A stretch of DNA of 40,287 nt from Gammaproteobacteria bacterium. GTDB taxonomy: Bacteria; Pseudomonadota; Gammaproteobacteria; Burkholderiales; Burkholderiaceae_B. Within the stretch, counting starts at the first letter, position 1. Every line of letters begins with the position of its first letter. The stretch spans positions 1 through 40,287 of the forward strand of contig JAHIXK010000007.1 in the NCBI GenBank assembly GCA_018815245.1, written 5' to 3'. Positions 17,083-25,153 of the stretch are shown here, piece after piece. The notes under the pieces were generated by a model. It had not been told where the DNA came from. It searched no databases and worked only from the letters and a program-made list of their open reading frames with translations. The translations under genes were made by a program, and so were the position numbers.

Positions 17083-18225
17083 ATGCTCCTGAAATTGTCC
17101 AGACGCTTGAAAACCATGGTGCTGTCAGCACTAATGGCGGTTTTCTGCGCACCCGCGTTTGCCGTGGACTATTCACTCAGTGGGTTTGGCACGGTTCAAT
17201 ACACCATTGGTGACAACGAACAAAAATACCTCCGTTTCGTAAACGAAGATGGCACCTTCAAGGTGAACTCCATCCTGGGTGCTCAGCTCGACGTACAACT
17301 AAACCAGGAATTCAGTGCCACAGTTCAGTATGTGATCGCACCCAAGCAGCGCAGGGATGAAGGTGTTGAACTGGACAATCGCTGGGCATTCCTGAAATAC
17401 AAACCAAACGACAACTGGCACTTCAAACTGGGTCGGCAACGCCTGAATTTCTATCTGGATTCAGAAAACCTGGACGTAGGCCACACCTATGTGCCAACCA
17501 ACCTGAGTCCGGAAGTGTATTTCAATGCCGGGGTTTTGGCAGTTGACGGGTTTTCAGCCAACTACAATTTTGAAGATTCCGCTGGCCGATACTGGGGAAT
17601 CCAGGCCATTACCGGCAATCGGGATATTGTGCAACGGCTTTCGGGTTTCAGTGGTGAGTTCCCCCTGAACACCTTCGAGTTGGGCGGCATTGTTCTAAGC
17701 GTGAATGGCGAGAATTACCGAATCCAGCTGGCGCACCACAACGCGGAAGTGGATCGCGAACTGACGCAGGTCAATGGCATTCCCCTGATTGATGGACGAC
17801 TGGACGCTTCGGCGCGCTTTACCAACCTGGGCGCTGAATACCGATGGAGCAGCTATACATTGCGCGGAGAGATCAGCCAGACTGAATTGGCGAGCTCACT
17901 GAGCGGCATCATCGCACCACTGGGCCCACCACGCGTCACTGTCAGCTCCCCTGAATTCGAAGAGCACGGTGCCAACCTGACCCTGATCAGGAAAGTGTTT
18001 GATGAACACGCCATTTACGGCAGCTACGGGCGGTTTATCTCTGAATTTGACGACCAGTATTCTTTGGCAGTTGGCGGCAAATACAACATGAGCCCGGCAG
18101 ATTCCGTCAAGATTGAATTGCAGCATGTTGTCGAGAAAAACACGCGACCTCAACTTTCCGACAACCGGATTCCCAACACCACGTTCAATTTCCTGAGCGT
18201 GTCTTACAACTGGGTGTGGCAATAA
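17083..18225 (+). CDS. Outer-membrane porin-like beta-barrel protein
   Basis: A 380-residue exported protein. The N-terminal signal peptide (charged LSRRLK, hydrophobic core, cleavage after CAPAFA near residue 27) is followed by alternating beta-strand patterns, for example YSLSGFGTVQY, WAFLKYKPNDNWHFKLGRQR and the aromatic last strand VSYNWVWQ. It is typical of porins of the DcaP/general-porin type, but no substrate signature is visible. The open frame begins inside the tRNA, so the start is set at ATG 17083, where the signal peptide begins. Its stop overlaps the ATG of the next gene (TAATG), so the porin and the small periplasmic binding protein are made together. Confidence 0.82.
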   Translation: MLLKLSRRLKTMVLSALMAVFCAPAFAVDYSLSGFGTVQYTIGDNEQKYLRFVNEDGTFKVNSILGAQLDVQLNQEFSATVQYVIAPKQRRDEGVELDNRWAFLKYKPNDNWHFKLGRQRLNFYLDSENLDVGHTYVPTNLSPEVYFNAGVLAVDGFSANYNFEDSAGRYWGIQAITGNRDIVQRLSGFSGEFPLNTFELGGIVLSVNGENYRIQLAHHNAEVDRELTQVNGIPLIDGRLDASARFTNLGAEYRWSSYTLRGEISQTELASSLSGIIAPLGPPRVTVSSPEFEEHGANLTLIRKVFDEHAIYGSYGRFISEFDDQYSLAVGGKYNMSPADSVKIELQHVVEKNTRPQLSDNRIPNTTFNFLSVSYNWVWQ

Positions 18226-18674
18226 TGGCGCACCCGTTGAACAAACTTGGATTGATGTGCGCCCTGCTGTTGATGTTGGGCGCAAGTAGCAGTGTTGCCT
18301 CAGCCGAGGTGGTGCTGGTTGCTGCATCCAACAACCCCATTGACGAGCTGGACGCACGCCAGGTTCAAAGCCTTTACAAGGGCCGCCTGACTTCAGTAAA
18401 TGGCAAACAGTTAACACCCTTGAATGCAGCCCCTGGCAGCCTGGAACGCAATGAATTCCTGACCAGCATGATGAAGCTGAATGAACTGGACTACACCGGT
18501 TACTGGCACGTGCGCCGCTATTCTGGCCAGGGTACACCGCCCAAGGAAGTTGAAAACACAGCAGAGTTGTTTACAATCCTGAAACAGCAACCCGATGGCA
18601 TTGGTTATTTGTGGATACCATCCGGAACGAAGCCAAAGTTGCCCGAAGGGTTGAAAATCATCAAAATCAAGTAA
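18225..18674 (+). CDS. Small periplasmic phosphate-binding-like (PBP) protein
   Basis: A 149-residue protein with a signal peptide (cleavage after VASA, about residue 27) and a single PBP-like lobe: VVLVAASNNPIDELDARQVQ, YKGRLTSVNGKQLTPLN, a GYWHVRRYSGQGTPPKEV stretch and a late GIGYLW. This resembles the short relatives of PstS, the phosphate ABC transporter binding protein, but it is about half the length of a full two-lobed PstS. No ABC transporter genes are nearby. The ATG overlaps the porin stop (TAATG). An in-frame GTG three codons upstream lies in the porin and is unlikely. Together the pair may sense or capture a ligand passing through the porin; this is inference. Confidence 0.75.
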   Translation: MAHPLNKLGLMCALLLMLGASSSVASAEVVLVAASNNPIDELDARQVQSLYKGRLTSVNGKQLTPLNAAPGSLERNEFLTSMMKLNELDYTGYWHVRRYSGQGTPPKEVENTAELFTILKQQPDGIGYLWIPSGTKPKLPEGLKIIKIK

Positions 18675-18696
18675 ACATCGTTGACGGTTACCTGAT

Positions 18697-18963
18697 TTAT
18701 TCCTGGGTATAGCCCTTGCTCAGCGGCAACCACCAGGTAAAACCAAAAACCAGCGTTTTCAAAACCACCTTGCCGGCGGGCAGGTTCTTGGCACGCAAAC
18801 GATTCAACGCCAGAGGAATTTCCAGTACGTGCGCCAGCAGGATGATTCCGGCCAACATGGTGAGGAATGGCACATGAAAGCCTAACAACCCCACCAGCGG
18901 CACCATCAACCAGAACGCGACCAACCCGGCCTGCAATACGTACCAAATGCGCTGCTCGCCCAT
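18697..18963 (-). CDS. Small membrane protein, DUF1145-like
   Basis: An 88-residue protein with about two to three membrane helices (about 7-28, 30-48 and 65-80) and the segment AHVLEIPLALNRLRAKNLP, ending with TWWLPLSKG. The layout resembles DUF1145 (YhhL-like) proteins of unknown function, but I hold that loosely. The start is set at ATG 18963, which has a GAGGG site 5 nt upstream; the frame opens 32 codons earlier without support. It converges on the small periplasmic binding protein gene (22-nt gap) and lies downstream of the TadG-like gene. Confidence 0.65.
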   Translation of the reverse strand: MGEQRIWYVLQAGLVAFWLMVPLVGLLGFHVPFLTMLAGIILLAHVLEIPLALNRLRAKNLPAGKVVLKTLVFGFTWWLPLSKGYTQE

Positions 18964-19028
18964 ACTTGCCCTCAATTGTTTTGAATTCAAGAAGTGTACC
19001 CGAGTGGGCGGACTTGCGCGCAGCGCGA

Positions 19029-20543
19029 TTAACGGGTGAGTACGGCCGTGTTGAAGCAATCCATATTATCCACCTGAACGACCACCTCATTCACACCCAG
19101 CCCCAGCAAGTCCAGCAAACCGTCCAATCGACCGCCCACCAGGCCTAGCGCAACATTCACAGGTGAATTGACGCCCAGCACAGTCAGAATAGGGTTAAGC
19201 AGGCTAACCCCCAGGTTGATTTGACTGAGCAAGTTAGGCAAGCCTTGCTGGGCTTCAAAACTGTAGCGCCCTTCCAGCGTGGGGTCAGGGTAACCCTCAA
19301 AACGAATGCTAGAGGCGCTTTGTACCGACAAGGACGCCGGAATGGGCGCGGGGTCAACACCAGGCCCCAGCAAACCACCCAGGGATGGAAGGGAGGGAAT
19401 GTCCAGAACCACATTCACGGCAGAGGAGCGCACATCTGAACTTACGGCCGAGCTGGACTGAGGCAGGCGACACTCGATGTCGCGAATATCCACCTCGCCG
19501 CCACCAATTGTGACTGCCAAATCAACCACCCCATTGAGCTTCGTGGTCAGGCGAATCTGTTCACTTTTGGCAGAGGCCAGAATTGCCCCTGCGTCATCGC
19601 TTTTCACGGCAACAAACAATTGAGGTGGCTCCAGAATGGTGAGCCTGACCGTATCACCCAGATTGACTTGCAAGGTGCTCGCTGGCAACAAGGAGGCCGC
19701 CGACAAAGTGGCTGCAAAGGCAAGGTTGCCCAATCGCACGGATGCCCCGGGAATATTGGCCGCAATGGCCTGATCTGCTGAAAAAATATCGCCCAGTGAG
19801 AACTCCTGATTTAGTACAGGATCGTTCATGCTGCCAAGACTTGGACCGTTGTACCCTGCAGTGTCGATGGCTGCGGTAAACAACTCGCGCGCTGAAACAG
19901 ATTCATTCAACAGGGCATTCAGATCAAGCGCACTGTCACTGCCAACAACGCCCAAACTTTGGGCAAGCTGCTGTAGATCAACCTGCAGGTCGGAACCCAA
20001 CAATTCCGGAAAACCAATCACATTGAGGTTTAATTTGACGCCAATCTGAGCCAACAAAGGCGACAATGCGCCACCATTCAGGTTGGCCGACAACAAGTTG
20101 GTACCTACCAAACCAGATATAACTGGCGTTACTGTGGCCTCTGCCACAGCGAAAACAGGTTTGGTTCCCAAAAAGGCTGCGGGTACATTGCGGTCTACGC
20201 GCACCAACACTGAGCGACCACAGGCGTTGGCTGGCAGCAGTGTATCGGTGCCACGCACATTGCAATTGATGGTGATTTCGTCAGTGGCTGTGTCCAGCCC
20301 GTTGCGCTCGGCGTAATCCCTGGCGGCCTGAAAGCCTTGCGGGGCATTGTCAATGTCGCTGGCAGCTGCCTTGGCCGCCAGGTCGGCAATTCGCTGAACC
20401 TCTTCGCGCTCCCAAACCACTTGGCCCAAACCCAACACGCCAAACGCCCCCAAAGCCATGAGCACAATAAACACGGTCAGGATGGTCATGGCGCCGCGCT
20501 GGCGAATTAGACCTGAACTGATTGACTGGCTTGACGTGAGCAT
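19029..20543 (-). CDS. TadG-like protein (Tad/pilus-assembly type)
   Basis: A 504-residue protein with a short basic N-terminus and one membrane helix: RQRGAMTILTVFIVLMALGA lies in the first 40 residues. A Tad-type segment follows (WEREEVQRIADLAAKAAASD, about 45-64), in which small residues form a helix as in TadE/TadG minor-pilin-like proteins. Residues about 90-135 are a beta region with two Cys (NCNVRG, NACGRS), and the rest is a long Leu/Gly/Asn-rich beta-type domain. It is probably anchored in the inner membrane with most of it periplasmic. No TadA, TadB, TadC or Flp pilin is present. It is the last of three same-strand genes (ParA, receiver-like, this one). Confidence 0.7.
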   Translation of the reverse strand: MLTSSQSISSGLIRQRGAMTILTVFIVLMALGAFGVLGLGQVVWEREEVQRIADLAAKAAASDIDNAPQGFQAARDYAERNGLDTATDEITINCNVRGTDTLLPANACGRSVLVRVDRNVPAAFLGTKPVFAVAEATVTPVISGLVGTNLLSANLNGGALSPLLAQIGVKLNLNVIGFPELLGSDLQVDLQQLAQSLGVVGSDSALDLNALLNESVSARELFTAAIDTAGYNGPSLGSMNDPVLNQEFSLGDIFSADQAIAANIPGASVRLGNLAFAATLSAASLLPASTLQVNLGDTVRLTILEPPQLFVAVKSDDAGAILASAKSEQIRLTTKLNGVVDLAVTIGGGEVDIRDIECRLPQSSSAVSSDVRSSAVNVVLDIPSLPSLGGLLGPGVDPAPIPASLSVQSASSIRFEGYPDPTLEGRYSFEAQQGLPNLLSQINLGVSLLNPILTVLGVNSPVNVALGLVGGRLDGLLDLLGLGVNEVVVQVDNMDCFNTAVLTR

Positions 20544-20549
20544 AATGTG

Positions 20550-20581
20550 GGTGCAAAGGCAAACAAGCCTGATTCTGCACC
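20550..20581. repeat. Nested inverted repeat upstream of the TadG-like gene
   Basis: An outer GGTGCA/TGCACC pair encloses an inner AGGC/GCCT pair with a 6-nt loop, so a bulged hairpin can form 6-38 nt upstream of the TadG-like start codon. It may affect translation or be a protein site. There is no T-tract, so it is not a classic terminator. Confidence 0.4.
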
Positions 20582-20642
20582 AATTCGGGTGACTTTGATA
20601 TGCGAAGCTGAAGGCTTTTGCGCGTCCAGATCGTGAATTCGA

Positions 20643-21059
20643 TCAGGGTTGCTTTTTATCCTTGATAAATTTATTCAATATTCGTTTACCGGGCTTCAAA
20701 CCCAGCACGAGCGCTTTGGCTACACACGCAATGATTTCCATTGGTGCTGCCAAGCGAGTGGTTTGAGCATGCCCCCCCAATTCCCGCAAGGTTCGCTCAT
20801 CGAGCAAGCCGCCGCTGTCACGAAGGAGGACAACGCCGAGCGCCGGGTAGCGGGCTTTGATGTCGTGAATCAAAGATGATCGGCCCGCTTGCGCGGCATC
20901 GATCAACAACACGCGGATTTCGCCACTTTGCAGGCAAAGCGAGGCGGACTGCAAGTCGGGAAATGCCAATACCCTGGCAAACTGATTGGAATCAGACAAT
21001 TGTGTTTCCAAGGCAAGGCGTGTTTCCTTGTCTGGATCTATTATCAGCACTGCTGTCAT
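20643..21059 (-). CDS. Degenerate receiver-domain protein (CpaE/TadZ N-domain-like)
   Basis: A 138-residue protein that is almost only a receiver fold: AVLIIDPDKETR (acidic pocket), VLLIDAAQAG (Asp54 at the phosphorylation position) and VVLLRDSGG. The usual conserved Thr and Lys-Pro are lost (the region reads TRLAAPMEI). The C-terminal tail is strongly basic (KPGKRILNKFIKDKK). In CpaE/TadZ proteins an atypical receiver domain is fused to a ParA-like ATPase. Here the two are separate adjacent genes, the ParA starting upstream. AAAGGGGG lies just before the ATG. A role in positioning the TadG-like product at the cell pole is inferred. Confidence 0.7.
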   Translation of the reverse strand: MTAVLIIDPDKETRLALETQLSDSNQFARVLAFPDLQSASLCLQSGEIRVLLIDAAQAGRSSLIHDIKARYPALGVVLLRDSGGLLDERTLRELGGHAQTTRLAAPMEIIACVAKALVLGLKPGKRILNKFIKDKKQP

Positions 21060-21151
21060 GCCACCCCCTTTGCGCCTTGCACTTGTTTAGCAAGTTGGGT
21101 GCCAGCGCAAGGTTGGCTGATTTGGTGCTTTTTTGGTGCAAATCCCGCTAC

Positions 21152-21775
21152 TTATGCACGCCCAAGCAAGGCACGAACTTCACGCCACAGGCTGTCGATT
21201 TCCGCTGCGGCCTTGGAATTCGGGGCAAACTCATTGGCAGACTTGCCCAAACCAACGCTGATCACGAAATCGTTTCGCTCGTGCACAATGGTGCGGCAAA
21301 CCTTGGCCGTGGACTTGAGTTGCTCAAAAACGATATCAGGCGTGTTGCTGAACACCGATGCGCCGTTGATAACCCAGGTGACCTTGCTGCCCGCATCAGA
21401 AGCCCATTCAAGGGTGTTGCTTGAACTGTGGATGTCCAACGGACTGGCTTTGGTGGGAATAAGCACCAGGTCCGCGTGCTCCATGGCGTCTTTCACCGAT
21501 TTTTTATCGGTGGGCGGCATGTCGATAAAAACATAGTCGTATTGCGCATCTTCAAGTTCAGACAACTCGATCACGATGTCGTTAAAGCCCACTTTGCGCA
21601 CGTCCGGGTAATCAGCCTCACGAAGTGAATCCCAGAAACGGCTTGATCCCTGCGGATCCAGATCAAGCAATGCCACCTTTTTTCTACCCTGCTGGCTGGC
21701 GTAAGCGGCCAGATTCAAGGACAAAGTTGTTTTGCCAGCCCCGCCCTTGCGGCTGCTCACGATGATGGTCTTCAT
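21152..21775 (-). CDS. ParA/MinD-family ATPase (no ParB partner)
   Basis: A 207-residue P-loop ATPase with the deviant Walker A KGGAGKTT (10-17), [14 protein letters not shown] (switch region) and [13 protein letters not shown] (Walker B). It is short, like the ParA-like positioning ATPases VirC1 and PpfA rather than chromosomal ParA, and has no N-terminal DNA-binding extension. No ParB or parS is visible next to it. It begins the run ParA, receiver-like, TadG-like with a spacer of about 90 nt to the receiver gene. AGGAT lies 8 nt before the ATG. The likely job is localisation of a protein complex; plasmid partition is unlikely. Confidence 0.88.
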   Translation of the reverse strand: MKTIIVSSRKGGAGKTTLSLNLAAYASQQGRKKVALLDLDPQGSSRFWDSLREADYPDVRKVGFNDIVIELSELEDAQYDYVFIDMPPTDKKSVKDAMEHADLVLIPTKASPLDIHSSSNTLEWASDAGSKVTWVINGASVFSNTPDIVFEQLKSTAKVCRTIVHERNDFVISVGLGKSANEFAPNSKAAAEIDSLWREVRALLGRA

Positions 21776-21820
21776 GGGTGATTATCCTGTGCAGTAGGAA
21801 ATTAAAACAATATGGAGAAT

Positions 21821-24118
21821 TTATTCTAACCTGCCAATGCAGTGGGGAAAAAGTTGTTCGATGCGCATCTGTCGCAATGGCATTTGAATACTTTGCCGCG
21901 TCTGCCACAAAGGGATTTGGTCTGTCATGAGATGGCTGCCTACCCAGCCATCTTGCCCACCCAGCAAAACAAAATAATTTTCGTCAGGATCCGACAGGTC
22001 GGACAGGTGCCTGCTTTGCGAGCCATAGCTGGTTTCGTCAAACCCACGAACCAGATTGTGTGCATTTTTCATCAATGTTTCCCTGGAACCCGCAGCGGGA
22101 AAGGATTTCGACGAAAAAAGCTTGCCCAGAAGCGGCACATGCCCAAGCACATGGCGAAGGCGGATTTTGTGCAAACTTCCCCACAATTGCCAATGCTGGG
22201 CCTTGCGATTGGCTTCCTCCACGCACAGGGGAACAATTTTCTTCCGGTCAAAATCGCTCAGATTTCCGAGATCCTCCAGTAGGCATGCCGTGAGATAGGC
22301 CCATTGATCCATCAAACCCGGCATTCGGCCCGCGTGGCGCAAAACCGACAATTCCCGTACCAAAGCGGTGAGCAAAAACTCAAACTGCAGGGCGGCGAAG
22401 CTGTCCGCAGAGTAAGCGCCGTTCCACAAATCGATTGAATTGCAAAATACCAGTTGTTCATTTCGCTGCAAATAGGGCCGACAATAATCGGCCAACTGAC
22501 TGGACAACTGCTCGGCCAACGGCGAGGTGACATCCAGCTGCAAATCGAGCAATGCCTGTGGGCTGAATCGTTTTTTCGTGTTGAACAACGCACGGGCACG
22601 CATGACCCGGTCGTCGCCATTGAACAGAAAACCAAGGCCCGTAACTTCAGAAGGACGGTTGTTGGCTGACACAATAAATCCGGTGGCGGGGTTGATGACA
22701 CTGGGAAAATCGCGGGCGCACACTTGCACTGACCAATGTTCAAGCGCTTTGTCTTCAGCCAACACCCAGTCATTTTCAGGAAAACCGGGGCGCTTGGGCA
22801 AAGTGGCGGCAAGCACGTGGCCAATATTACCTTGCGTGTCGGCCCCCAGTACATTGAGTGGGGTAACACCCACGCCGTGCATGGCGTCGTGCAACTGCGA
22901 CACGGTATGCGCCTTCATGCCATTGAGGAAACTGGTGATTTCATCGGTGGGCCAATGCCCGGCCCAACGCAGGGCAAGGGTGTCTTTGCCGCACAAACGC
23001 CCCAATGCGGGGCAGTCGGTCAACACGGGGCCGTGCGGGGAATAGCGAAGTTTTCGTTTTCGGGCCCAAGAAAACCGGACACGAATACGCGCAGTTTGAA
23101 CCGATGTTCTTTCAGTTGCGGTGCCTTCGTCCAGACGAACAAGATCCGACGATGCCGCGCGCAAGTTGGTTCCCCCCCATGCAAGGTTCAGGTTTCGACC
23201 CAAGCCAAGAATGGGCACACCGGGAAACATCAGACCCACACATTGCCAGGAAGGTGTTCGCAGCCCCACCATCATCCACACATTGGGCAAATGCTGACCC
23301 AGATGTGGGTCGTTCACCATCAAGGGGGCTCCACTTAGCGTGCGCGTGCCGTGCAACACAATCGAATTGCTGCCCGAACGTGACAGGCTATTGAGGAATT
23401 CACCAATTTGCTGCGCGGTGCCGGGTTTGGCTGAATTGGGACTGTCAAAGCTGGTGGATACACCCGCACCCACGCGGCGAAGGCGGTTCCACCATTCAAT
23501 GAAATCGCCAGACAGGCGGTGCTCGATCAAGGAAAAATAGATGGGCCAATTCACATCGGCCCCGGCCAGGCGACCAAACAACAGAATGTCCAGCGGCGTG
23601 TAGGGTTCGGGGCGAATACCCAGAAACCTTTCGTCCACGCCGCGCTTGCGCTGTTTTTGTACCCAGTTCAGGCCTGCCACGAAACCCTCCACCCATTCTT
23701 TGCTGCTGGGGGGCATTCGTTCCCAGATTTCATGCGCAGCGCGACCAAAATCGAGCAAACGGATCAAGTGATCCATGTCCACAAAACCACCACCACCCAT
23801 TTCTGACAGGCGCCCCTGCGCCAAACGCTTTAAAAACTGCAGTTGGGGGCCACGCTGAAATTCAGTGATGCACCCAAGGGCAAAGGCTCCATCCCGGTCA
23901 GAGTCGGAAACAATATAAGGCACAAAAAAATCATTGAAGCGTATGGATGTACCGGCCTGGAAAGGCAGATCAAGCGATTTGAACTGTTTCAGACGGTCTT
24001 CAAGGGTGTACGTGGGGTAGCGAATGGAAAGCCAGCCCATGGCGCTGGACAGGCGGGCCAACCCCCGCGCCAGTTTGCGCAGAACAGGGTTTTGTGAAGG
24101 GCCTAAGGCTTTGAGCAA
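21821..24118 (-). CDS. Penicillin acylase family protein (Ntn hydrolase, S45)
   Basis: A 765-residue protein of the penicillin/acyl-homoserine-lactone acylase family. These are made as one chain and cut before a Ser that becomes the N-terminal nucleophile. Here the site is SRSGSNSIVLHG with G249 before S250, followed by the family marker MVNDPHLG (267-274) and downstream LNLAWGGTNL. Family enzymes hydrolyse amides such as penicillin side chains or quorum-sensing acyl-homoserine lactones; the substrate here is unknown. There is no evident signal peptide, although most relatives are periplasmic. The frame opens at TTG 24118 directly after an in-frame stop. The next ATG is codon 27, so the start is uncertain. 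It lies between two ParA genes, all on the same strand. Confidence 0.85.
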   Translation of the reverse strand: MLKALGPSQNPVLRKLARGLARLSSAMGWLSIRYPTYTLEDRLKQFKSLDLPFQAGTSIRFNDFFVPYIVSDSDRDGAFALGCITEFQRGPQLQFLKRLAQGRLSEMGGGGFVDMDHLIRLLDFGRAAHEIWERMPPSSKEWVEGFVAGLNWVQKQRKRGVDERFLGIRPEPYTPLDILLFGRLAGADVNWPIYFSLIEHRLSGDFIEWWNRLRRVGAGVSTSFDSPNSAKPGTAQQIGEFLNSLSRSGSNSIVLHGTRTLSGAPLMVNDPHLGQHLPNVWMMVGLRTPSWQCVGLMFPGVPILGLGRNLNLAWGGTNLRAASSDLVRLDEGTATERTSVQTARIRVRFSWARKRKLRYSPHGPVLTDCPALGRLCGKDTLALRWAGHWPTDEITSFLNGMKAHTVSQLHDAMHGVGVTPLNVLGADTQGNIGHVLAATLPKRPGFPENDWVLAEDKALEHWSVQVCARDFPSVINPATGFIVSANNRPSEVTGLGFLFNGDDRVMRARALFNTKKRFSPQALLDLQLDVTSPLAEQLSSQLADYCRPYLQRNEQLVFCNSIDLWNGAYSADSFAALQFEFLLTALVRELSVLRHAGRMPGLMDQWAYLTACLLEDLGNLSDFDRKKIVPLCVEEANRKAQHWQLWGSLHKIRLRHVLGHVPLLGKLFSSKSFPAAGSRETLMKNAHNLVRGFDETSYGSQSRHLSDLSDPDENYFVLLGGQDGWVGSHLMTDQIPLWQTRQSIQMPLRQMRIEQLFPHCIGRLE

Positions 24119-24138
24119 AACGGGTCAGGCAATTGGAT

Positions 24139-24261
24139 TCAAGAAAGCCCGTATGAAACCAGTTTACCCAAACGTTTCTGAAATTTTTTCTGGAGTCGCT
24201 GCTGGCGAGCCGCTTTGAACTGGCCACCCAACTTGTGAACCCAAACCATGGCTTGGCGCAT
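24139..24261 (-). CDS. Possible 40-aa basic peptide gene
   Basis: A short frame from ATG 24261 to TGA 24139 encodes 40 residues, starting MRQAMVWVHKLGGQ and continuing with a Lys/Arg/Gln-rich amphipathic helix (AARQQRLQKKFQKRLGKLV). Codon use looks like its neighbours, and it fills the gap between ParA and the acylase gene with the same orientation. The ribosome site is weak (AAGAG). It ends 21 nt before the acylase TTG start. I do not recognise a family. It may be a real small protein, a coupling ORF for the acylase, or chance. Confidence 0.35.
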   Translation of the reverse strand: MRQAMVWVHKLGGQFKAARQQRLQKKFQKRLGKLVSYGLS

Positions 24262-24265
24262 TGCA

Positions 24266-24299
24266 CACACTCTTGTTATCAAATCGAATTGAGAGTGTG
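24266..24299. repeat. Inverted repeat between ParA and the small ORF
   Basis: CACACTCT (24266-24273) and AGAGTGTG (24292-24299) form a perfect 8-bp inverted repeat with an 18-nt AT-rich loop. It lies 45 nt after the ParA stop and just upstream of the 40-aa ORF. No T-run follows on either strand, so an operator or a partition-type site is as likely as a terminator. Confidence 0.45.
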
Positions 24300-24343
24300 C
24301 GCCGCGCGGGTTTCAGGAATGTGACAACAACTTAAAAAGGTGT

Positions 24344-25141
24344 TTACGCCACCTTCTTTTTCCGCTTGCTGGCAGCCGCTTCAATTTCAGCAAGCATGGC
24401 CACGAATTCATGGGTCAGCTTGTGCGCGGGCATGAAATGGATCATGGGTTTGGCGGCCTCGTGGCTTTCACGAATTTTCACGGAAGAAGACAAACAGTTG
24501 TTCAGCACAGGGTGCCCTTCTGCCACCAATTCAGCCACCAGCTTTTGCGGCAAACTTGCGCGGGGCTGGTACTGGTTGACCACGATGCCTTCAACTTCCA
24601 GCGCCGGGTTGTGGTCTGCACGAATTTCGTTCAAGGCATCCATCAGGTTGTACAAGGCGCGGCGAGAAAACTCGTCACAATCGAAGGGGATCAGCACAGA
24701 ATCCGCCGCGATCAAGGCGGAACGCGAGAAAAAGTTCAAGGCCGGGGGAGTGTCGATATAAACCCGATCGTACTGCCCCTGTAATTCATCGAGCGCTTCG
24801 CGCAGTTTGAAAATTTTGTAGCGCGATTCCAGCTTCACCTGCAGTTCCTCCAGCGCGGGGTGGCTGCCCAACAGGTCAAGGTTTTCGTAAGGTGTTTCCA
24901 CAACAAACTCAACGCACTTCTTGGGGCGAATCTTGAAATTCAGTGCCTGATCAAAAAAATCGGCCAAAGAATATTCAAGCGGCCCGGTGCCCCGCCCCAT
25001 GATGTACTGGGTGCTGTTGCCCTGCGGATCCAGATCGATCAGCAGCGTTTTTAGCCCTTGCTGCGCTGAAATGGCGGCCAGATTGCTGGTAATAGTGGAT
25101 TTGCCAACCCCACCTTTTTGGTTGAAGACCACCCGACGCAT
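24344..25141 (-). CDS. Orphan ParA-family ATPase
   Basis: A 265-residue ParA ATPase with the deviant Walker A KGGVGKST, LLIDLDPQGNSTQYIMG and YIDTPPALNFFSRSAL (Walker B). The C-terminus is basic (SKRKKKVA), which could bind DNA non-specifically. No parB follows. The frame opens two codons earlier at TTG, but ATG 25141 has an AAGGGG ribosome site at 8 nt and is preferred. The gene begins only 12 nt after the aldehyde dehydrogenase stop, so the two are probably co-transcribed. Known ParB-less ParA proteins position chemoreceptors, carboxysomes, cellulose synthases or pili; the cargo here is unknown. Confidence 0.88.
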   Translation of the reverse strand: MRRVVFNQKGGVGKSTITSNLAAISAQQGLKTLLIDLDPQGNSTQYIMGRGTGPLEYSLADFFDQALNFKIRPKKCVEFVVETPYENLDLLGSHPALEELQVKLESRYKIFKLREALDELQGQYDRVYIDTPPALNFFSRSALIAADSVLIPFDCDEFSRRALYNLMDALNEIRADHNPALEVEGIVVNQYQPRASLPQKLVAELVAEGHPVLNNCLSSSVKIRESHEAAKPMIHFMPAHKLTHEFVAMLAEIEAAASKRKKKVA

Positions 25142-25153
25142 GCGCAATTCCCC

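Noticed and set aside
16857-17117. N-terminal extension of the UbiH-family frame
   Set aside because: The frame is open only because it reads the antisense of tRNA-Phe; the conserved FAD fold starts later.
21152-25141. Plasmid or chromosome partition locus
   Set aside because: Two ParA genes are present but there is no ParB, no repeated parS-like site and no replication gene.
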